Shown in pieces: positions 10,335 to 18,613 of a stretch of DNA of 64,000 nucleotides. Made by a program: the position numbers and the translations under genes. Numbering within the stretch: the first letter of the stretch is position 1; each line of letters begins with the position of its first letter. The notes below the pieces were generated by a model. It was given only the letters and a program-made list of their open reading frames with translations, was not told where the DNA came from and ran no database searches. The stretch is from positions 248,001-312,000 of the forward strand of contig JAAXUF010000001.1 in the NCBI GenBank assembly GCA_013336165.1, written 5' to 3'. This DNA is from Coriobacteriia bacterium. GTDB lineage: Bacteria; Actinomycetota; Coriobacteriia; Anaerosomatales; JAAXUF01.

Positions 10335-10473
10335 CGCTTTAGAAGTTTCCCCTTTGCGATCAATGCAGCCAGATGCGGCCGCAACCGGTGTGCAGCCATC
10401 TTACACGACAAAGCGCCATTTACGGCCGATGCCACTCGGGCCTCATCCCCTCACGGGCTCATCGAGCATTCCC

Positions 10474-11226
10474 TCAAGATCTGAGTAGCCCCGCGTAGAA
10501 GTCGAGTGCTCTGAGCCGCGCAGCAACATGGAATGCGGCAAACGCTCGCAGAAGATCGAAACAGTCGGCGACAGCCGCCTGTGGCATGCCCAGCTCGGGA
10601 ATCTCGATCATCTTGGCGCCCAGAAGCCTCTCAAGCCAAGCACGCCCCTCCGGCCCGAAAGGCAGCGCTCCGCCGTCACCTTCACCGCACTGCGGACACA
10701 GCGCTCCTCCCGCAACAACCGAGAACCGCACGCCTGCCGCCGCGTCCGCACCGCAGCGTGCGCACGTCGCCAGCTCTGGTCGGTAACCATGCATTGCCAT
10801 GGCCTTTGCGAGAAACGCGACTATCACAGACGGGAGCGCCTCCAATGGGGCACTCTCGAGCACGTCGAGAGTTGCAACCGCCAAACCAAAGAGTCGCTGC
10901 TCGCTTTGTCCCTCGACCGAGATCTTGTCGATCAGGTCAGCCACGACCGCCGCCGCCGAGGAGCGATCAAGATCCTCGCGAAGCCCGGCGTGCGAGGACG
11001 AAGTCGACGCCTCCGTGATGATGTCGAGTGACTTGCCGGAATGCACCAGAAGGTCGACGACGGCGTACGGCTCGAGTCGCGCGCCAAATCTGCCGCCGGG
11101 TCTCCTGAGGCCTTTCGCAACCGCACGCACCTGTCGGCCGTCGGACGACAGCAGTGTCAGAATGCTGTCGGTCTCGCCAAGTTTCGTCTTGCGCAGTACG
11201 AGCGCACAGAGTGAGTACGACGGCAT
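10474..11226 (-). CDS. recO: DNA repair protein RecO
   Basis: 250-residue recombination mediator that, with RecR, loads RecA onto SSB-coated single strands. The N-terminal OB-fold (YSLCALVLRKTKLGETDSILTLLSSDGR) is followed by the helical domain, and the zinc-binding pair CARCG...CPQCG lies in the C-terminal third. It lies 7 bp after deoC and is probably part of the era-deoC-recO train. The ATG start gives a normal-length protein with the family N-terminus. Confidence 0.93.
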   Translation of the reverse strand: MPSYSLCALVLRKTKLGETDSILTLLSSDGRQVRAVAKGLRRPGGRFGARLEPYAVVDLLVHSGKSLDIITEASTSSSHAGLREDLDRSSAAAVVADLIDKISVEGQSEQRLFGLAVATLDVLESAPLEALPSVIVAFLAKAMAMHGYRPELATCARCGADAAAGVRFSVVAGGALCPQCGEGDGGALPFGPEGRAWLERLLGAKMIEIPELGMPQAAVADCFDLLRAFAAFHVAARLRALDFYAGLLRS

Positions 11227-11233
11227 GTGCGTA

Positions 11234-11935
11234 TCACGCGTCCAAAGCTTCTTGCTTCCATGCTTCCGACAGGATCTCCTGGCCGGCGGACGTTCCGATC
11301 CTCACCGCACCCGCCGCGATGAGCTCCAGAGCAAGATCCAAGCTGCGTATTCCACCGGCTGCCTTGACGCGTGCGCGTGACTCAACCTCTTGCACCATTA
11401 TCTCGACGTCTCGGGCACTCGCTCCGCGAGGGCCAAAGCCGGTTGATGTTTTCACGAAGTCCGCTCCGGCTTCGACGGCCAGCCGGCACCCGAGCCTTAT
11501 GTCCGATTCCCCAAGATAGCCAGTCTCGAGAATGACCTTCACAAGACCTCCGGGACGACCCGCGCTTCGAACAGCTTCAACAACACCGGCTATGTCGTCG
11601 CGAACAAAGGAGCTGTCCCCTTCCAGCAATGCCGCGATGTTGAGCACCATGTCGATCTCATCGCAGCCCTGCTCGCACAGAAGCTTCGCCTCCTCGGCCT
11701 TCGAGGCCGCTAGCGAATAGCCGAGCGGAAAGCCGACAACGGAGCAGGTCTTCGTCTCACAATCTCGAAGCGCTGCCGACGCGAGGGGAACCAGAAAGGG
11801 CGCCACGCACAGCGAGGCGAACCCGCGGTCGCGGTTCTCGGCAATCCACCGAGCACCTGCGGAAAGCCCGATCGTAGGGCTCAGCAGCGTCTGATCGATG
11901 AAGGCTGCCAGCTCACTGTACCCGGGAACACTCAC
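11234..11935 (-). CDS. deoC: Deoxyribose-phosphate aldolase
   Basis: 233-residue class I aldolase cleaving 2-deoxyribose-5-phosphate into glyceraldehyde-3-phosphate and acetaldehyde. The Schiff-base lysine is K162 in VKTSTGFGPRG; the supporting acidic residues lie in DEIDMV (92-97) and the second lysine in VKAAGGIR. The GTG start overlaps the era stop by 4 bp (GTGA). Together with cdd four genes upstream in the same train it suggests nucleoside salvage and carbon recovery from deoxynucleosides. Confidence 0.96.
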   Translation of the reverse strand: MSVPGYSELAAFIDQTLLSPTIGLSAGARWIAENRDRGFASLCVAPFLVPLASAALRDCETKTCSVVGFPLGYSLAASKAEEAKLLCEQGCDEIDMVLNIAALLEGDSSFVRDDIAGVVEAVRSAGRPGGLVKVILETGYLGESDIRLGCRLAVEAGADFVKTSTGFGPRGASARDVEIMVQEVESRARVKAAGGIRSLDLALELIAAGAVRIGTSAGQEILSEAWKQEALDA

Positions 11936-12858
11936 AGTCCCTGCCCGTATCCGAAGCGCCTGATCTGGGACGCATCGCGTCGCCAGTTCGACTTCACTTT
12001 CACGCTCAAGTTCAGGAATACCCTGCCCGCCAGCAAACGCTCGAGGTCCACACGAGCGTCGGAACCGATCGATTTGAGCATCTCGCCCTTCTTGCCGATG
12101 ATGATGCCCTTCTGTGAATCCCGCTCGACGTAGACCACGGCCCAGATGCTCCAGAAGTTGGTCTTCTCGTCATACTCCATCTCTTCAATGGCCACGCCAA
12201 CCGCATGCGGAACCTCGTCGAATGTGGATCGCAGGATCTTCTCCCGGACGAACTCGGCGATCATTACCTCGAGCGACTGATCTGTCGGCATGTCGCGGGG
12301 AAACCACCGAGGACCCATAGGCAGAAAGCCAATTGCCATGTTCACGAACGCCTTGACGTTGTGGTCCTTCACAGATGAAAGGACTACCTCGTCGTCGAAA
12401 TCGAGCAGCGCCCGACCGGCCCGCAGCTGCGTGTCGACCTGGCCGGCTGTCGCAATATCGGCTTTCGTAAGCACCAGGATCTTCTTTGCCTTGGCAGCGG
12501 CCACGTGTTGCGCAACCCACTTGTCTCCGGTGCCAATGGAAGCCGTCGCGTCGATGAGCATTGCGACGACGTCGACGTCTTCGAGCGACTTGAGCGCTGA
12601 ACGGTTGAGCTCCTCGCCCAAGGCGTCGATAGGCTTGTGGAGCCCGGGCGTGTCAACGAGCACGAGTTGAGCATCATCTCGGTCGTAGACCGCACGCAGG
12701 CGATGGCGCGTCGTCTGCGGCTTGTCCGAGGTGATCGCGACTTTTGTGCCGACGATCGCGTTGACGAGCGTCGACTTGCCGGAGTTGGGACGGCCGACGA
12801 GCGCGACGAAACCACTCTTCACGGCGCCTGGTGTCTCGGATTCGTTGTACTTTGCCAT
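11932..12858 (-). CDS. era: GTPase Era
   Basis: 308-residue ribosome-assembly GTPase that binds the 3' end of 16S rRNA. G1 is GRPNSGKS at residues 22-29, G3 is DTPGLHKP and G4 is TKAD. The C-terminal KH domain carries GKKGEMLKSIG. The start lies directly after the cdd stop with no spacer. The neighbouring ybeY, also a 16S maturation factor, sits in the same operon, an arrangement seen in many bacteria. Confidence 0.98.
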   Translation of the reverse strand: MAKYNESETPGAVKSGFVALVGRPNSGKSTLVNAIVGTKVAITSDKPQTTRHRLRAVYDRDDAQLVLVDTPGLHKPIDALGEELNRSALKSLEDVDVVAMLIDATASIGTGDKWVAQHVAAAKAKKILVLTKADIATAGQVDTQLRAGRALLDFDDEVVLSSVKDHNVKAFVNMAIGFLPMGPRWFPRDMPTDQSLEVMIAEFVREKILRSTFDEVPHAVGVAIEEMEYDEKTNFWSIWAVVYVERDSQKGIIIGKKGEMLKSIGSDARVDLERLLAGRVFLNLSVKVKSNWRRDASQIRRFGYGQGL

Positions 12859-13296
12859 CTATCTGTCCACATTCTGATCGAGGTATGAGCGAGTGAGCGG
12901 CTCCGGGAGGTACTCGTCAAGCGACGCTACGCGAACCTCATCCGTGGTTCCGCCCATGATGAGACGCAAATGAGGATTGAACTCGGCCAGAACCTGGCGG
13001 CAGCAGCCGCATGGCTTGACCGGAGAACTCGAGTCTCCGACCACGGCAAGACCTGTGATATCGGTGCAGCCTGCCGTCACGGCCGCCGAGACGGCCGAGC
13101 GTTCGGCACATATCGTGGCGCCGTATGCCGCGTTCTCGACGTTGACACCTTGGAAGATTTCTCCATTCGCGTAAACCGCCGCGCCGACACGAAACCTCGA
13201 ATACGGAGCGTACGCCTTCTGCTGGGCCTCTCGGGCGAAGGCGAGCAACGTGAGGTCAGATTGAGTCGCAGCGAGCATCGTGATCTTTCCTCTCAT
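12859..13296 (-). CDS. cdd: Cytidine deaminase
   Basis: 145-residue zinc deaminase converting cytidine or deoxycytidine to the uridine form. Zinc ligands are C63 in CAERSA, with the catalytic E65, and C96 and C99 in PCGCC. The N-terminal YAPYSRFRVGAA and NVENAAYG segments are typical of homotetrameric CDA. The ATG at 13296 overlaps the upstream dgkA-PAP2 stop by 4 bp, but an ATG six codons later (13278) has a better Shine-Dalgarno (AGAGGAAAG), so the true start may be there. Confidence 0.95.
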   Translation of the reverse strand: MRGKITMLAATQSDLTLLAFAREAQQKAYAPYSRFRVGAAVYANGEIFQGVNVENAAYGATICAERSAVSAAVTAGCTDITGLAVVGDSSSPVKPCGCCRQVLAEFNPHLRLIMGGTTDEVRVASLDEYLPEPLTRSYLDQNVDR

Positions 13297-13997
13297 CGGA
13301 AGAACAACTGGAATACGGCGAAGACAACGACCATCCCGACCAAGGCACCGACGATCACCTGCGGAATCGAATGGATTCTACCCTCCACCCGGCTCTGCGC
13401 GACGAGCACTGCCAGCCCCATGGCGAGCACAAGGGCCGAGGCATTGTCGGTCACATACCCAAGCACGAGAGCCGCCCCAAAGGAAACTGCCGCATGTCCG
13501 CTCGGCCAGCCGCCATGCAGGAACGTACCCGTATGAGATGCGGCCTTGAGCACAATGACCACCAGAAGGACGAGTCCCAAGGCGATCACTGTGAGGTCCG
13601 CCGAGGCGATCTTTGCGAGCTTCAACCCCTCAGCCGCTATCCGGCGGAGCGGGTCGAACATCACCAGATACGCGATGACGAGTGCGTTGAGCGCCGCCAA
13701 GAACACAGCTGCCGCAGCAACATCCTTCGCGATCTTCGCCAATGGATCAAAGGTGTTGGTCGCGATGTCGACCGTAGCCTCGATCGCGGTATTCAGTACC
13801 TCCATGATCAGCACCAGGAATATTGCGAAGACGATCGCGACCAAGCCAAATCGCTCGACGCCGAGAACAGCCGCCGCGATCAGCGTCAGCGCCGCTGCAA
13901 GAACGTGCAGGCGCATATTGCGCTGAGTCCGCAGCACGTGCACGAGGCCTTGGATCGCGTAGTCGAAACTCCCGATCAGTGGCCGTGTCACTCCCAT
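13293..13997 (-). CDS. Fused diacylglycerol/undecaprenol kinase (DgkA) and PAP2 phosphatase
   Basis: About 234 residues joining two membrane enzymes. The first half is DgkA-like: the basic RTQRNMRLH segment, the LIMEVLNTAIEATVD catalytic helix and the KDVAAAAV helix. The second half is a PAP2 domain with the PSGH motif in GGWPSGHAAVSFG and a third motif SRVEGRIHSIPQ. At the position where classical PAP2 enzymes have Asp, Gln is found. About six membrane helices are visible. Such fusions are taken to phosphorylate undecaprenol or diacylglycerol and dephosphorylate lipid phosphates in envelope lipid recycling. I start at the ATG at 13997 (AAGAGG just upstream); a GTG at 14024 is possible. Confidence 0.85.
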   Translation of the reverse strand: MGVTRPLIGSFDYAIQGLVHVLRTQRNMRLHVLAAALTLIAAAVLGVERFGLVAIVFAIFLVLIMEVLNTAIEATVDIATNTFDPLAKIAKDVAAAAVFLAALNALVIAYLVMFDPLRRIAAEGLKLAKIASADLTVIALGLVLLVVIVLKAASHTGTFLHGGWPSGHAAVSFGAALVLGYVTDNASALVLAMGLAVLVAQSRVEGRIHSIPQVIVGALVGMVVVFAVFQLFFR

Positions 13998-14005
13998 GCG
14001 CCTCT

Positions 14006-14455
14006 TCAGCTCGCCGCAACCCACGCGGTCAGCAGCGACCGTTCGCGAGCCTGCATCACTTCCGCGTCGTCATCTTCTTCATGGTCATAGCCGAGAAGGT
14101 GCAGCACGCCGTGGACGAGCAGAAGGTTCAGTTCCTCCTCGACCGTGTGACCGTACTCGGCCGCTTGGGCCTCGGCGATTTCGGGAGCGATAACGACATC
14201 GCCAAGAGTGATCGGCTCGTCGGAGTCGGAAACCGCGCAAGGATCGTCGCACCCGAAGGAAAGAACGTCGGTTGGCCCCTCCTTGCCCCGGTAGACACGA
14301 TTGAGTTCCGCAATCTCGTCAACGTCAACAATCGCCACGGACAGCTCAATGGTGTCAGGTGCCTCTTCTCGGTCCAGAACGAACCCTGCGAGCCTCTCAA
14401 ACGCCGAGAGGTCGAGTGGTTCAGGTTCGCGGTGACTCGTGATGCTGATCTGCAC
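14006..14455 (-). CDS. ybeY: Endoribonuclease YbeY
   Basis: 149-residue zinc endoribonuclease for 16S rRNA 3'-end maturation and ribosome quality control. The metal site is the HGVLHLLGYDH motif, with H115, H119 and H125. The upstream TDVLSFG segment is the other family signature. The gene start lies inside the 3' end of the HD-domain gene (35-bp overlap), so expression is probably coupled to it. Partners in maturation (era) follow in the same train. Confidence 0.96.
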   Translation of the reverse strand: MQISITSHREPEPLDLSAFERLAGFVLDREEAPDTIELSVAIVDVDEIAELNRVYRGKEGPTDVLSFGCDDPCAVSDSDEPITLGDVVIAPEIAEAQAAEYGHTVEEELNLLLVHGVLHLLGYDHEEDDDAEVMQARERSLLTAWVAAS

Positions 14456-15455
14456 TGATGGGCCTCCTCAGAATCTCGGGGATGGGCGGGTATTCGCACC
14501 GTGCGTGATACATGCCCACAAGCGTTCGAATGTAGATCGACTCGATTGTATCGAGTTCGTCTGACGTCAGCCCGGCTTGAGCAAGCTGGCCGTCGGCAAG
14601 CTTCTCGCTGACGACCGAGCGCACTACAGCTCCTACTCTCCCCTCGGTGGGATGCTGGATCGCGCGAACGGCGGCCTCACACGCATCTGCGGTCATGACG
14701 AGCGCCGCCTCGCGGGTCGAGGGGAGTTCTCCTCTGTAGCGAAAATCCGCCTCGTAGACCGCGGCATCGGCAAGCGCAGCCTTGTTGTAGAAGTAGCGCA
14801 CGAGCGACGTCCCATGATGTTGGCGGATTATCGCGATCACTTTCGGCGGCAACCGGTACCGGTCCGCTAGGGCGATGCCATCATTGACGTGTGCTGTGAT
14901 GATGAGTGCGGAGGCGATCGCGTCCGTCTGGTCGTGCGGATTGAAATCGGGCCGCTGGTTTTCGAAGAAGTACAGAGGGCGTCGGACCTTGCCGATGTCG
15001 TGGTAGTACGCGCCAACTCTCGTGACGAGCGGATCCGCGCCCAAGGCTTCCGCCGCTGCCTCTGCGAGATTCGCGACTGCGACCGAGTGCGTGTACGTAC
15101 CCGGAGCGACGGTGATCAACTCGCGCATCAGGGGGTGGGCAGGACTGGCAGCCTCAAGCAATCGGATGTCTTCTGTCAGCCCCAGACTATCGCGGATGAA
15201 CGGCACGATGATCAGGCCGATTGCGGTCGCCGTCGCCGCACCGACCGCGCCCACGAAAGCGGCTGCTGCGATAACCTCGTCGCTGGCACCCAACGCCGCA
15301 GCCAGCAGCCACGCGACAGCGCCGCCGGCGAGCACGATCAGCGCGGACGCAAGCACGATCGATGCGTAGACGATCGGCTGGGAAGGAAACGATGTCTTCA
15401 CGCTGCGCGCCACCAGCCTGCTGGCGTTGTCGGTGATCTCGCGGTACCTACCCAT
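14421..15455 (-). CDS. Short PgpH-like membrane HD-domain phosphohydrolase
   Basis: 344 residues. A short cytoplasmic head is followed by two membrane segments (about residues 28-55 and 61-88), then an HDIG-type domain: PGTYTHS with H123, AYYHDIGK with H152-D153, NPHDQ, and IRQHHGTSLVRYFY. These segments closely follow the HD domain of PgpH, the c-di-AMP phosphodiesterase of Firmicutes, which also sits between phoH and ybeY. The large extracellular 7TMR-HDED domain and most of the seven helices of PgpH are absent. I infer a cyclic-nucleotide phosphodiesterase; the substrate is not proven. The ATG at 15455 overlaps the phoH stop by 8 bp. Confidence 0.82.
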   Translation of the reverse strand: MGRYREITDNASRLVARSVKTSFPSQPIVYASIVLASALIVLAGGAVAWLLAAALGASDEVIAAAAFVGAVGAATATAIGLIIVPFIRDSLGLTEDIRLLEAASPAHPLMRELITVAPGTYTHSVAVANLAEAAAEALGADPLVTRVGAYYHDIGKVRRPLYFFENQRPDFNPHDQTDAIASALIITAHVNDGIALADRYRLPPKVIAIIRQHHGTSLVRYFYNKAALADAAVYEADFRYRGELPSTREAALVMTADACEAAVRAIQHPTEGRVGAVVRSVVSEKLADGQLAQAGLTSDELDTIESIYIRTLVGMYHARCEYPPIPEILRRPISADQHHESPRT

Positions 15456-16440
15456 GGTGCGGCCGCATCCCTGCAGAATCCGCGGGTGCGTATGCCTCCT
15501 CGTACTCGCTGTAGGCACTCACGATACGCTGGACGAGTTTGTGTCGCACGACATCTTTGGCCGTCAGGTCACAAAACTCGATATCCGGAATGCCGTGCAG
15601 AATGTCTCTGACCTGACGCAGACCCGAGGCTCCTTTGGGAAGATCGGTCTGAGTCACATCACCCGTGATGACGATTTTGGAGCCGAACCCTAAGCGCGTC
15701 AGAAACATCTTCATCTGTTCCGGGCTCGTGTTCTGCGCCTCATCGAGAATGACAAACGAGTCGTTCAGTGTGCGCCCCCGCATGAAGGCGAGCGGGGCGA
15801 TCTCGATGACGCCGCGCTCCGTGAGCTGGGCCGATTTCTCGGCGTCCATCATGTCGAAAAGCGCGTCATAAAGCGGGCGCAGGTACGGATCGATCTTCTC
15901 GGTGAGCGTTCCGGGCAGAAAGCCGAGGGACTCGCCAGCCTCGACGGCCGGACGCGTCAGGATGATTCGTCCGACCTCCTTGTGCTTCAGTGCCTCGACC
16001 GCCATCGCCATAGCGAGGTAGGTCTTGCCGGTGCCGGCGGGACCGATGCCAAAGGTAATAGTGTTCTTGCGAATCGCATCGATGTAGCGTTTCTGACCGG
16101 CGGTCTTGGCGCGCACAGCCTTACCCTTGTGCGTGAGGATCACGTCCCCATGCAGAGCGGTCGGGGTGGTCTCACCGTGACGCATCAGCTCGATGGAGCG
16201 CTCGACCAGCTCCAAAGTCAACGACGCCTTCTGTTCAACAAGCCCCACCATCTCCGAGAACAACGCGGAGACCGTCTGACTGTCCTCGGCGGGACCCGCG
16301 ATCGTGATCTGGTTGCCCCGGACAACGATGTCTGACTCAAACTGGTCTTCGATCAGCCTGAGCAGCACATCTCCTTGGCCGAGAAGGCTGGCCATATCGA
16401 CTTCCGGCGGTACGACAAGTCGGATCTGCGTGGATTCCAC
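15448..16440 (-). CDS. phoH: PhoH-family ATPase
   Basis: 330-residue P-loop ATPase with an N-terminal KH-like/PhoH-like domain. Walker A GPAGTGKT is at residues 133-140 and the Walker B/DEAQ motif in SFVILDEAQNTSP. The MKMFLTRLGFGSKIVITGD segment is typical. The family is linked to RNA metabolism and is nearly always beside ybeY, as here with one gene in between. The ATG start gives MESTQIRLVV; a 103-bp gap precedes it after mtaB. Confidence 0.95.
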   Translation of the reverse strand: MESTQIRLVVPPEVDMASLLGQGDVLLRLIEDQFESDIVVRGNQITIAGPAEDSQTVSALFSEMVGLVEQKASLTLELVERSIELMRHGETTPTALHGDVILTHKGKAVRAKTAGQKRYIDAIRKNTITFGIGPAGTGKTYLAMAMAVEALKHKEVGRIILTRPAVEAGESLGFLPGTLTEKIDPYLRPLYDALFDMMDAEKSAQLTERGVIEIAPLAFMRGRTLNDSFVILDEAQNTSPEQMKMFLTRLGFGSKIVITGDVTQTDLPKGASGLRQVRDILHGIPDIEFCDLTAKDVVRHKLVQRIVSAYSEYEEAYAPADSAGMRPHHG

Positions 16441-16543
16441 GGTGTAGCTCGAACCTCTTCTTCACTTGTATCACCGGTGCGAAAAACACCGATGCGCGCA
16501 CTTCTTGCCTGAATCGAAGTCTAGCACTCTATCAAGAGCGCAA

Positions 16544-17845
16544 TTAACTTGCCAGATCGCCCCACCGTCCCTGGATCGTTTCTCCAAGCACATGATCCGC
16601 TTCGACGGCAGTCACTCTGACTTTCACGAGATCTCCCCTGCCAACTTCGGCTGCGGGAAACCTTACGCGCAGATAGTCCTCGCTCGTGCCCACAGCGATA
16701 GCGCCTTCGATGCTCTCGACGAGGACGATCGCCTCGCCACCAATACGTCCACGTTCAAAACGCCGCCGCAAAGCGTCTCCGACATCTCGCAGCGCTGCCG
16801 CGCGGGCAGCCTTGACCGGCGCGAGGACCTGACCAGACATCGCTGCTGCCAGCGTTCCTGGCCGCCGCGAATATCGAAACACATGGAGTTTCGAAAACCC
16901 CATCCGTTCACAAAACGCCCGCGTTTCGGCGGCCTGCTCGTCGGTTTCGTCCGGGAAGCCGACCATGACGTCGGTCGTGACCGTGAGACCGGGAATGCGC
17001 GACCTGGCCGCTTCGATCCTCTCGGCGTACTCGGCGGTCGTGTACGCCCGCCCCATCGCCGAGAGAACAGCGTCGCTGCCGGCCTGAAGGGGCACATGCA
17101 GATGAGCGCATGCGGCGCCGGCTCGCGCGAGCGTGTCGAGAAGCCGAGCTGTCAGATCGAGCGGCTCAATACTCGACACCCGGAGGCGAGCCACACCCGA
17201 ACCCGCCACCGCTTCGATCAGGCCGGCAAGATCGGTCCCGGTGACCGGATCACGATAGCGTCCGATATTGATGCCCGTCAGAACGATCTCTCGCACGCCC
17301 GCCTCGGCGAGCGCCTCGACCTGCGAGGTGACCTCGGTAAGCGGCACGGAGCGCGGAACGCCGCGCGCGAACGGAACGATGCAGTAGGAGCAGTATGCGT
17401 CGCAGCCGTCTTCGACCTTCACTGCAGCCCGTGTGCGAAACGCGCCCGGCGCTCTGGTCGCACGCGGCGCACCGAAGACTGACTCTCCTGAGTCAACGCC
17501 AAGCAGCCCCGCGACCCGTGCGGAGACCTTCGACTTGTCGGCCTCGACGACCACCCTATCTCCAAGCGCCGAGAGCGACGCACCATCGATCGCGGCAAGG
17601 CAGCCCGTGACCACGACCAAGGGGTGTCCAGCGGATTTGAGCGCTCTGCGAACGGCCTTTCTCGCCTTGGCGTCAGCCTCCGAGGTGACCGTACAGGTGT
17701 TGATGACGATGACGTCGGCCTCGTCCTCGACGGCTAGCCGGACACCGCAGCCAAGCAGCTCCGAGGCGAAGCGCTCGCTCTCGGCGCGGTTCACCTTGCA
17801 GCCGAGCGTCTGAAGCGCGACCGCTCGCATGCCGGGCAGACTCAT
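16544..17845 (-). CDS. mtaB: tRNA (t6A37) methylthiotransferase MtaB
   Basis: 434-residue radical SAM enzyme converting t6A37 to ms2t6A37 in tRNAs reading ANN codons. The N-terminal UPF0004 domain has its three cluster cysteines at C16 (TLGCKVN), C51 (NTCTVT) and C82 (TGCLA). The radical SAM cluster is CDAYCSYC at C148, C152 and C155. A C-terminal TRAM-like region follows. The ATG at 17845 overlaps the rsmE stop by 4 bp (ATGA); the open frame extends 80 codons further upstream inside rsmE, but that stretch is Arg/Gly-rich and not homologous. Confidence 0.95.
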   Translation of the reverse strand: MSLPGMRAVALQTLGCKVNRAESERFASELLGCGVRLAVEDEADVIVINTCTVTSEADAKARKAVRRALKSAGHPLVVVTGCLAAIDGASLSALGDRVVVEADKSKVSARVAGLLGVDSGESVFGAPRATRAPGAFRTRAAVKVEDGCDAYCSYCIVPFARGVPRSVPLTEVTSQVEALAEAGVREIVLTGINIGRYRDPVTGTDLAGLIEAVAGSGVARLRVSSIEPLDLTARLLDTLARAGAACAHLHVPLQAGSDAVLSAMGRAYTTAEYAERIEAARSRIPGLTVTTDVMVGFPDETDEQAAETRAFCERMGFSKLHVFRYSRRPGTLAAAMSGQVLAPVKAARAAALRDVGDALRRRFERGRIGGEAIVLVESIEGAIAVGTSEDYLRVRFPAAEVGRGDLVKVRVTAVEADHVLGETIQGRWGDLAS

Positions 17846-18603
17846 CGATCTCTCCCGAGACCGCCGAGCTCGTGAATCGCCAGAGCCAGCGCGACGACCG
17901 CGGCAGTCTCGGTTCGCAGTACCGATGGGCCGAGAGTGGCCACGCGTGCTCCGCGTGCAACCAGCGCATCGACCTCCTCGGCAGCCAGCCCGCCTTCGGG
18001 CCCCACGAAGAGTGCGACCTCCGAAGCAAGCGTCGCAAGCCCTGAAAGCGCCTCCGCAAGACCACCGCCCCGATGCTCTTCCCACAGCACAATCGCCCGC
18101 TCGTAGCGGCCGAAAAGTTCTGCGCCTTCGGCGAAGTCGACCGGATCGCTCACCTTGGGTACGAAATCACGGTGCGCTTGCTTGGCGGCCGACTGGGCGA
18201 TCCTGCGCCAACGTTCTCCGCGGTCCTGCCGCTTGCGGTCGTCGTATTTCACTACCGACCTGCTCGTGAGAACCGGAATGATCGCCAAGGCTCCCACCTC
18301 CACAGCCTGTCGAACCACATCGTCCATCTTCTCGCCCTTTGCGACACCCTGAAACAGGGTTACGCGCGTCTGCGGAGGGTGCTGCGCGATTCGCTCGCCC
18401 ACCTCTGCATCGATGGCCTCGGTCCCAACGGTCACCACGCATGCCAGCCAGGCATCGCCGGTAGGCTCCACGATCTCGATAGTCTCCCCCGCCTTCACAC
18501 GCAGGACGGCGATTGCATGATGAAGATCCATCGCCGAGAGAGGCAGCTGCTGCTGCCTCGAGTCCACCAGTGGTTCAGCAAGAAAGAATCGATGATTCGA
18601 CAT
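17842..18603 (-). CDS. rsmE: 16S rRNA m3U1498 methyltransferase RsmE
   Basis: 253-residue SPOUT methyltransferase. The N-terminal PUA-like part begins MSNHRFFLAEP. The knotted SAM-binding region shows VALFVGPEGGL and LGPSVLRTETA, the two RsmE signatures. The start ATG at 18603 has AGAGG about 8 nt upstream and lies 10 bp after the dnaJ stop; 23 codons of open frame upstream are not RsmE-like. The dnaJ-rsmE pairing is common in bacteria. Confidence 0.95.
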   Translation of the reverse strand: MSNHRFFLAEPLVDSRQQQLPLSAMDLHHAIAVLRVKAGETIEIVEPTGDAWLACVVTVGTEAIDAEVGERIAQHPPQTRVTLFQGVAKGEKMDDVVRQAVEVGALAIIPVLTSRSVVKYDDRKRQDRGERWRRIAQSAAKQAHRDFVPKVSDPVDFAEGAELFGRYERAIVLWEEHRGGGLAEALSGLATLASEVALFVGPEGGLAAEEVDALVARGARVATLGPSVLRTETAAVVALALAIHELGGLGRDR

Positions 18604-18613
18604 GGCGGGGCCT

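Noticed and set aside
10335-10473. T-box leader upstream of glyQS
   Set aside because: Only 139 bp, no T-box core sequence, no antiterminator/terminator pair found.
16441-16543. Terminator between phoH and mtaB
   Set aside because: Only a 5-bp stem (CGGTG/CACCG) with a T-rich loop; too weak to call.
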